A DNA stretch of 64,000 nucleotides from Paludisphaera soli (GTDB lineage Bacteria; Planctomycetota; Planctomycetia; Isosphaerales; Isosphaeraceae): assembly GCF_011064595.1 (NCBI RefSeq), contig NZ_JAALJI010000015.1, forward strand, positions 62,001 to 126,000. The letters run 5' to 3'. The stretch's first letter is position 1. Each line of letters opens with the position of its first letter. The notes under the pieces are model-generated. The model worked only from the letters and a program-made list of their open reading frames with translations, was not told the DNA's origin and made no database searches. Of this stretch, positions 9,206 to 17,094 are shown one piece after another. The translations under genes were made by a program, and so were the position numbers.

Positions 9206-10015
9206 CTAGAACGGCACCACCAGCCCGTCAAAGGCCAGCTGCACATCGGACGGCAGCATGGCCTCGACTCGGGCGTGGTCGAACTCGTGCGAGCAATGCG
9301 TGAACAGGGCCCGTCGGGGCCGCAGCCGCTCGACCACCCGGAGCGCCTCTTCCAGGTGGAAGTGGGTGGGGTGGGGGTCGAACCGGAGGGCGTCGAGGAC
9401 CAGGACGTCGAGCCCCCGGAGCGCCTCGAAGGTCTCTTCGGGGATCCGGTTGACGTCGGTGCAATAGGCGAGGCCCCCCACGCGGAAGCCCAGGACCTCG
9501 AACCGCCCGTGGTGGAGCCGGACGGGGAGGATGGTCTCGCCCAGGACTTCGAAGGGCCGGTACGGCTCCAGCCGCTCGAACTCGATCTTGGGGACGAAGC
9601 CCGCCGGCCAGTTGCGGGTCTCTTCGCGGAAGGCGTAGGAGAAGACCCGCTTGATGTAGTCCTCGGTGTCGGACTCGCAGAAGACCGGGACGGGCCCGCC
9701 GATCCACTTGGGGAACATCCGGGCGTCGTCGAGGCCGAAGAGGTGGTCGGCGTGGTGATGGGTGAAGGCGATGGCGTGGATCCGCCGCACCCCCTCGCGC
9801 AGGAGCTGGATGCGCATCTCCGGGGTGGTGTCGATCAGCAGGTTCCCCGCCGGGAAGGTCATCAGCACGCTCGGCCGGGTCCGGTTGTTCCGGGGATCGT
9901 CCGACGTGCAGACCGAGCAGTCGCAGCCCAGGACGGGGACGCCGGACGACGTCCCGGTGCCCAGGAAGGTCAGGCGCCGTTCCGGCGGATTGGGGCTCTC
10001 GATCAACCGACTCAT
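9206..10015 (-). CDS. MBL-fold metallo-hydrolase (PhnP-like)
   Basis: A 269-aa metallo-beta-lactamase-fold hydrolase. It opens with FLGTGTSSGVPVLGCDC, the N-terminal signature of the PhnP/phosphoribosyl cyclic phosphodiesterase-like subgroup, with Cys residues (CDCSVC) that may bind structural zinc. The metal site is THHHADHLFGLDD, with a later Asp (YCTDVNR), LVLDALRF and a terminal THCSHEFDH. The start MSRLIES follows a GGAGG. The substrate is probably a cyclic phosphate or other phosphoester; it cannot be fixed. The IS inserted from 10117 lies about 100 bp upstream of its start and may have separated it from its promoter. Confidence 0.85.
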   Translation of the reverse strand: MSRLIESPNPPERRLTFLGTGTSSGVPVLGCDCSVCTSDDPRNNRTRPSVLMTFPAGNLLIDTTPEMRIQLLREGVRRIHAIAFTHHHADHLFGLDDARMFPKWIGGPVPVFCESDTEDYIKRVFSYAFREETRNWPAGFVPKIEFERLEPYRPFEVLGETILPVRLHHGRFEVLGFRVGGLAYCTDVNRIPEETFEALRGLDVLVLDALRFDPHPTHFHLEEALRVVERLRPRRALFTHCSHEFDHARVEAMLPSDVQLAFDGLVVPF

Positions 10016-10116
10016 CCTCCAGGCCCAGGCGCGTCCCCCCGACCGACGCCGGCCGGGCGCCTCGGGCGAGCGCCATTCTACAGCCCGAGCCCCCCTCCCC
10101 GCGACCCGAACCCCGG

Positions 10117-11190
10117 TAGGAGTTACGCAGTTGGCGCGATCGGCACTTGCGCCCGGGGCGGGTCGGCGGTAGTTTCGACGGCATGAACCCGCCCCGCTGC
10201 AACGACGAGGACTACATCCAGTTCCTCTTGGCCACACCCAAGGTCTGCTCGGCCCTCGAGGCCGCCCGCGTCGGGCCGCCGGGGCCCGCCGCCCCGGCCC
10301 ACGACGCCTTCACCCGGCTCCTGCACCGGCTGGAGCCGGACGCCGAGGCCCTCTGGCGCGAGGTCGGGCCGCTCGTCGCCCGCGACGGCGGCGTCCTGGT
10401 CGTCGACGACAGCGTCCTGGACAAGCCCCACTCCCATCACATCGAGGCGGTCTCCCACCAGTGGTCGGGCCGCCACGGCGGCGTGGCCCGGGGCATCGGC
10501 CTGGTCACCCTGGTCTGGACCGACGGCGACCGCATCTACCCGGTCGACTACCGCATCTACCACAAGGAGGCCGACGGCAAGACCAAGAACGACCACCTCC
10601 GCGACATGCTCGCCGAGGCGAAACGCCGCGGCTTCGCCCCGCGGTGCGTCCTGTTCGACCGCTGGTATTCGGGCCTGGAGAACCTCCTGGCGGTCCGGGA
10701 CCTGGGCTGGAGGTTCCTGGCGCCGACGCCGGGCAACCGTCGCCTGAGCCTGGAGCGGAGCAAGTCCGCCCGGGCCGACGCCCTGGCGATCGATCGGGCC
10801 GGCACGCCGGCGTGGCTGCCGGGGTTCGGGCCGGTGAGGGCGTTCCGGATCGTCGCCAGAGACGGCGGCGCGGAGCACTGGATCACCGGCGACCCGGCGA
10901 TGACCGAGCTGGAGCGGCAGGAGCTGGACGCGCTGTCGTGGTCGATCGAGGAGTACCACCGGGGGCTGAAGCAGCACTGCGGCGTCGAACGCTGCCAGGC
11001 GAGGGCCGGCCGGGCCCAGCGGACGCACGTCGGACTGGCGATCCGGGCCTTCGTCCGACTGGAGTGGCACCGCTGGGACACCGGCGTCAGCTGGTTCGAG
11101 GCCAAGACGAGCATCGTCCGCGACGCCGTCCGCCGTTACCTGGCCGCCCCCTGGTATCGGCTCCCCGATGCGCCAACTGCGTAACTCCTA
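10117..11190 (+). mobile_element. Complete insertion sequence, IS4/IS701-like
   Basis: A 1074-bp element with a perfect 21-bp terminal inverted repeat (TAGGAGTTACGCAGTTGGCG plus one base, at 10117-10137 and 11170-11190). It is flanked by a 5-bp direct repeat, CCCGG (10112-10116 and 11191-11195), interpreted as the target duplication. It contains one transposase gene whose stop codon lies in the right repeat. Perfect ends and an open transposase suggest recent insertion. Confidence 0.9.
10183..11184 (+). CDS. DDE transposase, IS4/IS701-like
   Basis: A 333-aa transposase from ATG 10183 (an in-frame TTG at 10147 is an alternative). Catalytic Asp residues are in LVVDDSVLDKP and CVLFDRWYSG. The C-terminal IS4-type signature with the catalytic Glu is SWSIEEYHRGLKQ, followed by VERCQAR. 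It would cut and rejoin the terminal repeats described for the element. Cyanobacterial and planctomycete relatives are usually called IS701-like, but I hold the family name as tentative because the 5-bp duplication is not typical of IS701. Confidence 0.88.
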   Translation: MNPPRCNDEDYIQFLLATPKVCSALEAARVGPPGPAAPAHDAFTRLLHRLEPDAEALWREVGPLVARDGGVLVVDDSVLDKPHSHHIEAVSHQWSGRHGGVARGIGLVTLVWTDGDRIYPVDYRIYHKEADGKTKNDHLRDMLAEAKRRGFAPRCVLFDRWYSGLENLLAVRDLGWRFLAPTPGNRRLSLERSKSARADALAIDRAGTPAWLPGFGPVRAFRIVARDGGAEHWITGDPAMTELERQELDALSWSIEEYHRGLKQHCGVERCQARAGRAQRTHVGLAIRAFVRLEWHRWDTGVSWFEAKTSIVRDAVRRYLAAPWYRLPDAPTA

Positions 11191-11211
11191 CCCGGTTCCG
11201 CCGCCGCCGTC

Positions 11212-11240
11212 TTGACAAAGCCCCCCGCCCGCGGTGGAAT
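11212..11240 (+). promoter_or_regulatory. Sigma-70-type promoter of tRNA-Arg
   Basis: TTGACA (11212-11217), a 17-bp spacer and TGGAAT (11235-11240) precede the tRNA by 25 bp. The upstream IS ends 21 bp before the -35 box, so the promoter is intact. Confidence 0.6.
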
Positions 11241-11265
11241 GAGACCCTCAGCTAGACGGTCCGAC

Positions 11266-11339
11266 GCACCCGTAGCTCAATTGGATAGAGCGTTAGCCTC
11301 CGGAGCTAAAGGTTGCAGGTTCAAATCCTGCCGGGTGTA
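11266..11339 (+). tRNA. tRNA-Arg (anticodon CCG)
   Basis: A 74-nt cloverleaf. The acceptor strand GCACCCG pairs with CGGGTGT (G-U at the first pair). The D arm is GCTC/GAGC, the anticodon stem TTAGC/GCTAA with loop CTCCGGA giving anticodon CCG, and the T arm GCAGG TTCAAAT CCTGC, with discriminator A and no encoded CCA. It decodes CGG. Its 3' half is the left attachment site of the prophage, and integration leaves the tRNA intact. Confidence 0.95.
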
Positions 11340-11341
11340 CT
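11297..11341 (+). repeat. attL core, 45-bp direct repeat
   Basis: From the anticodon loop of tRNA-Arg to two bases past its 3' end, the sequence is repeated exactly at 48905-48949. Flanking bases differ on both sides. This is the typical core for a tyrosine integrase using the 3' half of a tRNA. Confidence 0.95.
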
Positions 11342-11403
11342 ACCTAAGTCCTGCCGCAGCCCTCAGTTAGGGCTCACCCGCCCAAGGGCGGCGACGCGGC
11401 CAG

Positions 11404-11424
11404 AAACGGTCAACTACCGTTTTT
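11404..11424. terminator. Palindrome AAACGGT-N5-ACCGTTT followed by T-run
   Basis: The 7-bp arms (11404-11410 and 11416-11422) are separated by CAACT and followed by TT. It would work as an intrinsic terminator behind the tRNA. The same arms recur near the other end of the prophage (48746-48764), so an integrase or excisionase arm site is an alternative reading. Confidence 0.5.
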
Positions 11425-11436
11425 GGAGTCGGCGTC

Positions 11437-12624
11437 ATGCCCTGGTCCCGCGACCGCACCCCCTCCTATCGCCATCACAAGGCCTCCGGGCGGGCCGTCG
11501 TCACCCTTGACGGCAAGAACATCTACCTCGGCCCCTACGGCTCCGACGAGAGCCGGGCGGCCTACGACCGCGTCGTCGCCGAGTGGCTGGCCAACGGCCG
11601 CCGCCTCGCGTCGGACGACGTCCTCACGGTCGAGATGCTGGTCTCGCGCTACCGCGCGCACGTCGAGGCCCATTACCGCTCGCGGGAGCCGGTCAACATC
11701 CGGTACGCGGTCCGGCCGGTCCGCGAGGCCTACGGGCCGACCGATGCGGCGGACTTCGGGCCGCTCGCCCTCAAGGCGATCCGCCAGCGGTTCGTCGAGG
11801 CGGGGAACTGCCGGACGATGGTCAACAAGCGCGTCCGGATGATCGTCCGGATGTTCAAGTGGGCCGTTTCGGAGCAGCTGATCCCGGCGTCGACGTGGGA
11901 GGCCCTGCGGTCCGTCGAGGGGATCCGCCGGGGCTCGAAGGGGGTCCGCGAGGCGGCCCCGGTGAAGCCGGTCCCCGACGCGTTCGTCGAGGCGACGCTC
12001 CCCCACCTGCCCCGCCAGGTCCGGGCGATGGTCGAGCTGCAGCGGCTCACCGGGGCCCGGCCGGGGGAGATCTGCATCATGCGGACGTGCGACCTGGCGA
12101 CCTCGGGCAAGGTCTGGGAGTACCGGCCGGCCGAGCACAAGACCGAGCACCACGACAAGGATCGGGTGATCTTCGTCGGCCCGGCCGCCCAGGAGGTCCT
12201 ACGCCCCTGGCTGCGGGCCGACCTCCTCGCCTACCTCTTCCAGCCCCGGGAGGCGAACGAGGAGCGCATGGCGGCCAAGCGGGCGGCCCGCAGGTCGAAG
12301 GTCCAGCCGTCCCAGGCCGACCGGAGCAAGCCGGCGCCGCTCAAGAAGCCGGGCGAACGCTACACCCCAGGCAGCTACCGCCAAGCGATCACCCGCGGCG
12401 TCCAGAAGGCCAACGCGGAACGGAAGGCGAAAGACTCCGACGCCCCGGAGGTCCCGAACTGGCACCCCCACCAGCTGCGGCACTCGGCCGCGACCGCCCT
12501 GCGGCGGGAGTTCGGGCTCGACGTCGCCCGGGCCGTGCTGGGGCACTCGTCGCCGGCGGTGACGGAGGTCTACGCCGAGCTGGACGAGGCGAAGGCCCGG
12601 GAGGCGATGGAGCGGGTGGGGTGA
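11437..12624 (+). CDS. int: Prophage tyrosine integrase
   Basis: A 395-aa site-specific recombinase. An N-terminal arm-binding-type region (to about 60) and a SAM-like core-binding domain (about 65-150) precede the catalytic domain. Catalytic residues are Arg208 (TGARPGEI), the His-x-x-Arg motif at 345-348 (HQLRH), His370 (LGHSS) and nucleophile Tyr379 (TEVYAELD). The gene lies 95 bp inside attL and reads into the element, as usual for tRNA-integrating phages. A GGAG lies upstream of the ATG. It should recombine the 45-bp core in tRNA-Arg. Confidence 0.95.
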   Translation: MPWSRDRTPSYRHHKASGRAVVTLDGKNIYLGPYGSDESRAAYDRVVAEWLANGRRLASDDVLTVEMLVSRYRAHVEAHYRSREPVNIRYAVRPVREAYGPTDAADFGPLALKAIRQRFVEAGNCRTMVNKRVRMIVRMFKWAVSEQLIPASTWEALRSVEGIRRGSKGVREAAPVKPVPDAFVEATLPHLPRQVRAMVELQRLTGARPGEICIMRTCDLATSGKVWEYRPAEHKTEHHDKDRVIFVGPAAQEVLRPWLRADLLAYLFQPREANEERMAAKRAARRSKVQPSQADRSKPAPLKKPGERYTPGSYRQAITRGVQKANAERKAKDSDAPEVPNWHPHQLRHSAATALRREFGLDVARAVLGHSSPAVTEVYAELDEAKAREAMERVG

Positions 12625-12697
12625 AGCGTCCACAGCCATCGTCGGGTCGAGGACCAAAGAGCCTGCCCGAGCGAGGCTTGTTTGCGACTCATTAGGC

Positions 12698-12718
12698 CTT
12701 TAGGCTAAGAGCCTAAGG
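12698..12718. terminator. Hairpin between convergent integrase and methyltransferase genes
   Basis: TTAGGCT/AGCCTAA arms (12700-12706 and 12710-12716) enclose a 3-nt loop, extendable by two weaker pairs. It sits between two convergent stop codons, so a shared transcription stop is plausible. There is no U-tract, so it is not a canonical intrinsic terminator. Confidence 0.35.
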
Positions 12719-12754
12719 CGGCAACACGCTCTTGGGACCGCTAAGTCGGGAGTT

Positions 12755-13894
12755 TCAGACTAAGGTTTCGCTTGTAGGCGTATGCCTTACCATATTGCCA
12801 ATGTCAAATTGGAAATGGCAGTCGATCTCTACGAGGCAGCCCTTAGTTCCAGGCCTAAAGGCATCGGTTTGCCTGTTCTTCAGTTCGCTGATTTCTTGAT
12901 GCACGAGCTTGACGTCGCGTCCGGAAAAACGGCTGCTAGCTACAAGAAGATGCTGCAGCTTCTCCGGGCTGGTGATGCGGCTTCCCAGCCTCACCACCAC
13001 GTTCGCACGATGTCCCATCACCTGCCCCATCGAACGCCACATATCGGCGATGAACCGCCAGTAGGCGTCCGAGGACTCATGCCGATCGTCGCGCGAAAGT
13101 CGACCGCGGGTAGGATGAGTCGGACCTCCCAGGAACCACAAGCGCAGCCATTGGTCCTCCTCGAAATTGGTGACGTCCAGATAGGGGGGCGACATGATCG
13201 CGCAATTGATCGGTCCAGGCAAAGTCTCGGTTAACCTGGTCAGTTGTCGCATGTCCCTATGAAGGATGACGGCATCGCCGGTCGGCGGCGGCGTTTCGTA
13301 TCGGTAAATCGCCCTCGCCCTGAGCAGACCGAACACGTCCCGCTGAGGTGCGACGAGTTCACGCTCTTGCCAAAACCTAACTGAGTAGGCAGGTTTCGTA
13401 CTGATCGTCCGCGGCATCTGATTGCTGAAGTACGACGACGACTTATCCATTTCCCCGTGAAGGGAACCGAGGACGAGTGCGGCGACCATTCCATCGCAAC
13501 GCGAGCTTTTCCACTTCAGCTCGCTGCGAAGATACAGCAACTGCGACAATGTTTCGTCATGAAACGCGTAACGAAAGAATTCCGGGGCAGCCTCGACGGC
13601 TTCTCGCCACTTGGTTGCGACATAGCCCGATTGGAGAATCGTAAGCCGCCGTTTCAGGGTGGCCAAGGCAGGTGCGTTGGTTTTTGCTCTTGTCAGACAA
13701 TAGGCCACATCATTCACATCACACGCGATGGCACGCCTCTGCATAAGGAGCGCGCACGTCGCTGTCGTGCCACGACCGCTGAAGGGATCGAGGACGACGT
13801 CACCAGGTCGCGTAAGCTCGCTAATCCATCGCTCGGCGAAGGACTCGGGAAACATGGCGAAATATGGGCAAATCGCGTGAAATCGATGCCTCAT
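12755..13894 (-). CDS. DNA methyltransferase (N4-cytosine/N6-adenine type)
   Basis: A 379-aa amino-methyltransferase. An FP-containing motif X region (YFAMFPESFA) leads into motif I, DPFSGRGTT (36-44), which binds AdoMet. Catalytic motif IV is SPPY (235-238, in AIMSPPYLDV). The middle holds the presumed target-recognition segment. SPPY suggests N4-cytosine or N6-adenine methylation. It is the last gene of a three-gene operon: its ATG overlaps the nuclease stop by 4 bp. GC content is clearly below that of surrounding phage genes. The likely role is protecting host DNA from the neighbouring nuclease; recognition sequence unknown. Confidence 0.88.
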   Translation of the reverse strand: MRHRFHAICPYFAMFPESFAERWISELTRPGDVVLDPFSGRGTTATCALLMQRRAIACDVNDVAYCLTRAKTNAPALATLKRRLTILQSGYVATKWREAVEAAPEFFRYAFHDETLSQLLYLRSELKWKSSRCDGMVAALVLGSLHGEMDKSSSYFSNQMPRTISTKPAYSVRFWQERELVAPQRDVFGLLRARAIYRYETPPPTGDAVILHRDMRQLTRLTETLPGPINCAIMSPPYLDVTNFEEDQWLRLWFLGGPTHPTRGRLSRDDRHESSDAYWRFIADMWRSMGQVMGHRANVVVRLGSRITSPEKLQHLLVASSRFSGRDVKLVHQEISELKNRQTDAFRPGTKGCLVEIDCHFQFDIGNMVRHTPTSETLV

Positions 13895-14877
13895 GGGGAT
13901 GTCTTAGCCTTAGCAATCACATCATCGAGCCACTTTCTACAATCGGCGAGCGTCTCCGACTTGATCGAGTTTCCATAGTGCGCGATACGACAGCGATCAA
14001 AAAGTAGACCACCCGCGCGGGTGTCTTCATCCCAGCGATTTGCGACAATCCGATGCGGCACCATATAGATTCGCATGGGATCGACGAGCAGAGGCGAGAC
14101 CATGTAATTCCCGCAGAAACCGCGTGGCTGAAGCTTCGGCAGATGCTCTCTCCAGTGAATGCCGGTCTTACATTGAGCGAAACCAACAAGGCTTCCAGAA
14201 CGTCGATCGCGAAACCTGCGATATACGACTACGTCCAGCTTGCCGTCTCCAGCACCGGGCGACCGAGCATTAGTTCTCCAACCAATGCCTTCCTGAAGGA
14301 CAGAGCAGAGGTGATTAACATGATGCGAGAAGACATTGCTTCTAGCGCCTTTGGGTTTAGCTTTGCCTTTAGACTTCACGGACAACTTCGCCGTGCCAAA
14401 TACGATGCAGTCAGAGTGGGCTGACTCACCACCCCAGAATTCCTTAAGCACGTCAGCACAAAGTCGCTCAAAAATCTTCGTCGGATCGAGCTTCGCCCGC
14501 TTGCGGGCCTTCGAACTCATATCCGATCGAGTCAATGCGAGTAGGAACAAATAGAGCAAGCCGGCATCTGGTGCACTAGCGTCAGTGGATTTCTTCTGAA
14601 GCATGGTGTTTCCGTCCACCAGCTCGAAGGGGTAGCACGAGACCCTTGGATGAGAGTTCTCTCCGCAGGACTCTATTCGATCAGCCAGCTCATCGAAGGC
14701 ATCCTGAGCCAATTCCCGGGCTCTGCTCTGGCTCAAGGAGCGGTCAAGTGCGATTGCACGTGCCAAATCTTCTTGGGACACGTTGCCATCGGCCTTGAAC
14801 AAACTGGAGGCCTCGACCCAATCAGCATGCTCGACGATTTCATCATCCCCGGATCCAACATAGAGAATGCTACTCAT
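13891..14877 (-). CDS. Putative PD-(D/E)XK restriction endonuclease
   Basis: A 328-aa protein starting MSSILYVG; its ATG overlaps the upstream ParB-like stop by 8 bp. The N-terminal 125 residues are helical. The C-terminal half has the layout of a PD-(D/E)XK nuclease of the Mrr-like QxK variety: Glu in FERLCADVLKEF (near 137), Asp215 in GKLDVVVY and Gln235-x-Lys237 in FAQCKTG. Being next to a DNA methyltransferase supports a restriction role. GC is low relative to the phage. The family call rests on motif reading only. A methylation-dependent nuclease or phage-exclusion effector is also possible. Confidence 0.65.
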   Translation of the reverse strand: MSSILYVGSGDDEIVEHADWVEASSLFKADGNVSQEDLARAIALDRSLSQSRARELAQDAFDELADRIESCGENSHPRVSCYPFELVDGNTMLQKKSTDASAPDAGLLYLFLLALTRSDMSSKARKRAKLDPTKIFERLCADVLKEFWGGESAHSDCIVFGTAKLSVKSKGKAKPKGARSNVFSHHVNHLCSVLQEGIGWRTNARSPGAGDGKLDVVVYRRFRDRRSGSLVGFAQCKTGIHWREHLPKLQPRGFCGNYMVSPLLVDPMRIYMVPHRIVANRWDEDTRAGGLLFDRCRIAHYGNSIKSETLADCRKWLDDVIAKAKTSP

Positions 14878-15994
14878 CGCTAGCCTTTTCCCTATCACTC
14901 TCTCGCTTCGCCCTCTTCCGCTTCTGCATCATCCCCATCATCAGATCACTAGCCAGCTCCTCAACGTCCTGCGCGATCCTGAGGAGGTCGACATCCGAGG
15001 CAGTGTAGCCCGTGCTTAGGGTGCCGTGAGCCTTCTGCAACTCCTGCTTTGCCTGCTGAAGCGCCTGGCGAAAGAGCTTCTCGTCCCCAAGGCTTATGTC
15101 CTTAGCGACTCCCAACGGGAATCCATCCCGCAGTGCGTCTACGCCCTGCTTACTCATCAGGACAGTGTCGAGCACCTTTAAGTCAGGGTTCTGAGAATGA
15201 ATCAGCGACGGCTTATCTCGCGTGCTATTGCCGTAAAGCCATTCCAAAACCTCACCAAGCTGTTTAGTCCTACTCTTAGGAACTGGCTCGCGAAGAGTTG
15301 TGGTTTTGGACCCTAAACCGAGAAATGCTGTAAAGCCTGGGTAATCAATCGCAGTATAAATATAATTGAAGTAGAACGAGGGCTTGGAGATCTCTTGACG
15401 ATCGAAAACGCCGCTCTTTTCGGCCTGCTCGATCACCATAAGCCCGCGATACATGCGATAGACGGTAGAGTTGTAATCACCAATCTGCCTGGCGATTTCT
15501 TCAAGCGGAACGCCATAATTGTGATGCACCTTTGCTACATACTGAGCTTTCGCGTAAGACCCCCAACTCGACGGCCCATTGACATGCTTGAAGCCGAGAT
15601 ACCTCCAGACTTCTTCTCGCGTCGTAACAATGGCCGGGATGGTCTGCAGCTCGGCATGCCGCTCCTCAGAGATTTGGGGCAGGTCGGTCGCACGCAGCCT
15701 CTCGCGTAGAGATTTGTCGAGGAGCAGCTTGACCGCCGCCAGGCGCCGATTACCCTCAATGACAACTAACTCGGCTCCCTGCTTTTCTATAAACAAGGGC
15801 TCGTGAACAAAATACCCGTTGTACGCAATCGACATGGCGACTTCCTCGATCGCCATTTTTTGCCACAAGATCCTTAGCAGATCGAACTGCGTGGTCTTAT
15901 CGTCGATGACATATTCGGCGAGACGAGGATTTTCGGCGTCGAACAAAAGTTCGGCGACGGGGAACCTTTGATAAGGTTCTCCCTTCGACTCCAT
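14870..15994 (-). CDS. ParB-like nuclease-domain protein of a putative defence operon
   Basis: A 374-aa protein from ATG 15994, chosen because GGGAGAG lies 6 bases upstream; an in-frame ATG at 16024 has no such site. The N-terminal ParB/Srx-like domain includes the segment VVIEGNRRLAAVKLL (about 78-92), which matches the nucleotide-binding ParB box. A helix-turn-helix-like stretch follows (PLEEIARQIGDYNSTVYRMYRG). The C-terminal half is helical and basic. It is not a chromosome-partition gene: there is no parA, and it heads an operon with a nuclease and a methyltransferase. It may supply DNA recognition or NTP-dependent control. Confidence 0.7.
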   Translation of the reverse strand: MESKGEPYQRFPVAELLFDAENPRLAEYVIDDKTTQFDLLRILWQKMAIEEVAMSIAYNGYFVHEPLFIEKQGAELVVIEGNRRLAAVKLLLDKSLRERLRATDLPQISEERHAELQTIPAIVTTREEVWRYLGFKHVNGPSSWGSYAKAQYVAKVHHNYGVPLEEIARQIGDYNSTVYRMYRGLMVIEQAEKSGVFDRQEISKPSFYFNYIYTAIDYPGFTAFLGLGSKTTTLREPVPKSRTKQLGEVLEWLYGNSTRDKPSLIHSQNPDLKVLDTVLMSKQGVDALRDGFPLGVAKDISLGDEKLFRQALQQAKQELQKAHGTLSTGYTASDVDLLRIAQDVEELASDLMMGMMQKRKRAKRESDREKASDE

Positions 15995-16024
15995 CTGCTC
16001 TCCCAAGCTTTTAGTTTTCGCCAT

Positions 16025-16376
16025 TCGACAATCCGATCACGAGAACAGACCACCTACCCTAGACAATCCCAGTCAATTGGTCGGCTCCAGGTGGGTAGGC
16101 CGATCACAAAATTCCGCTACAGAGAGTGAGGGACGGCTACGCGAGCCGAGTTCCCGATTCGGACTGCTGAGGATCACCCTATCCAAATAGAACACGGCGG
16201 GCACTGATACACAAGAGCCGGAGAGGCGGACGGTAAAGAATAGGCAAAATGGGCAATCTAAGGCCCTAAGACCTGAAAGCACTCGACGAAGGATGAAATC
16301 GACTTAGGCCGCTTGATCACTGATCGTCCGTACAGTATTCTTGCCGCAGAACGATGGGGCGGCGGAGGGCGGGGCG
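16025..16376. other. Lower-GC intergenic region, probable promoter zone
   Basis: A 350-bp segment of lower GC separates the cassette (leftward) from a small rightward gene, so it should hold at least the cassette promoter. The fragments CTAAGGCC and CTTAGGCC echo the hairpin at 12698-12718. No confident -35/-10 pair was found. Confidence 0.35.
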
Positions 16377-16604
16377 ATGCGACTCGAATTCGCGCGGATC
16401 CGGACGGTGATCGAGGGGGAGGTCTACGAGCAGGAGGTTTGCGAGGCGTCGGCCGAGGAGTGGGCCTGGGCGGTGGAGTCAACTCCCGCGCTTGCGGGCT
16501 GGAGCCTTGCGCGGTTTCCGAGCGGGCGCGTCGTCGCCGTGGAGCCCCTGCCCTGCGTCCTCCGGCGGGTCCGGGAACTCGCGAGAGTAGCGAGTCACGG
16601 TTGA
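16377..16604 (+). CDS. Small hypothetical prophage protein
   Basis: A 75-aa protein starting at ATG 16377 after a purine-rich GGCGGAGGGCGGGGCG. It looks like a compact beta-rich domain (RLEFARIRTVIEGEVYEQEV, then a helix SAEEWAWAVES). No family is recognised. Its 3' end overlaps the convergent gene at 16479-16958 by 126 bp. One of the two may therefore be shorter than drawn, or the overlap is real and lets the two genes affect each other. Confidence 0.45.
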   Translation: MRLEFARIRTVIEGEVYEQEVCEASAEEWAWAVESTPALAGWSLARFPSGRVVAVEPLPCVLRRVRELARVASHG

Positions 16605-16958
16605 ACGCGGCATCGCGGGTTGCGCATCCTGAATAGCCTGATCGGCGTCGGATGCCTCTTCGAGCGAAACCTCTGGGACTATGTCGTCCGCCGGTTGATG
16701 TTCCGCCCGTTCACGCACTTCCAGCCGAGGAAGCCACTTCGACAGCACTTCCTCGCGCTCGGCGGACGTCATCGATAAGAACGACTCTACAAGAGCCCCG
16801 ACGCAAGGCTCGACGCCGAGCCTGCGACCAAAGTAGGTGTGCCGGTCGGCAACCTCTTGGATCCACGTGCGAAACTCGGTGTTCAGACCTCGCGGAAGTC
16901 TGACGTTCAGCTTTCCGGCGTGGGATTTCGTTCTCGCCATGACAATTAGTTTCGCCAT
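16479..16958 (-). CDS. Putative ribbon-helix-helix-type regulator
   Basis: A 159-aa protein starting MAKLIVMARTK after AAGGGG. The N-terminal segment KLNVRLPRGLNTEFRTWIQEVADR has the strand-then-two-helices pattern of a MetJ/Arc-type DNA-binding fold, and the C-terminal 45 residues are basic and low-complexity. It is divergent from another small gene of similar look, across a promoter with a perfect inverted operator pair. It could therefore be the prophage repressor. That is inference; the fold is only weakly visible. Its tail overlaps a convergent frame. Confidence 0.5.
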   Translation of the reverse strand: MAKLIVMARTKSHAGKLNVRLPRGLNTEFRTWIQEVADRHTYFGRRLGVEPCVGALVESFLSMTSAEREEVLSKWLPRLEVRERAEHQPADDIVPEVSLEEASDADQAIQDAQPAMPRSTVTRYSREFPDPPEDAGQGLHGDDAPARKPRKAPARKRGS

Positions 16959-16995
16959 AACCCCTTGGACGGTCAACAGTAAATACGGAAGTAAG

Positions 16996-17068
16996 AAAGT
17001 GCTTACTTTCCAGCTTGACTCAGAATTTGCGGCGGTTATCCTGTATCTCAATCAAAGTAAGCACTTTC
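16996..17068. promoter_or_regulatory. Inverted operator pair with promoter between divergent genes
   Basis: GAAAGTGCTTACTTT (16996-17010) and its exact reverse complement AAAGTAAGCACTTTC (17054-17068) flank a rightward promoter candidate, TTGACT (17016-17021), 16 bp, TATCCT (17038-17043). The left site also lies in its own palindrome, AAGTAAG-N6-CTTACTT. Two copies 58 bp apart in a divergent phage control region are what a lysogeny switch would show. The protein that binds is unknown. Confidence 0.7.
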
Positions 17069-17094
17069 TCACGTGCTAACCAAGGAGGTCAGCG

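Noticed and set aside
11313-11510. Plus-strand frame starting MQVQILPG
   Set aside because: Also a tRNA-derived artefact: it begins inside tRNA-Arg and shows no coding pattern beyond it.
14870-15994. Chromosome- or plasmid-partition ParB
   Set aside because: No parA partner, no parS-like repeats seen, and it is operonic with nuclease and methyltransferase genes.
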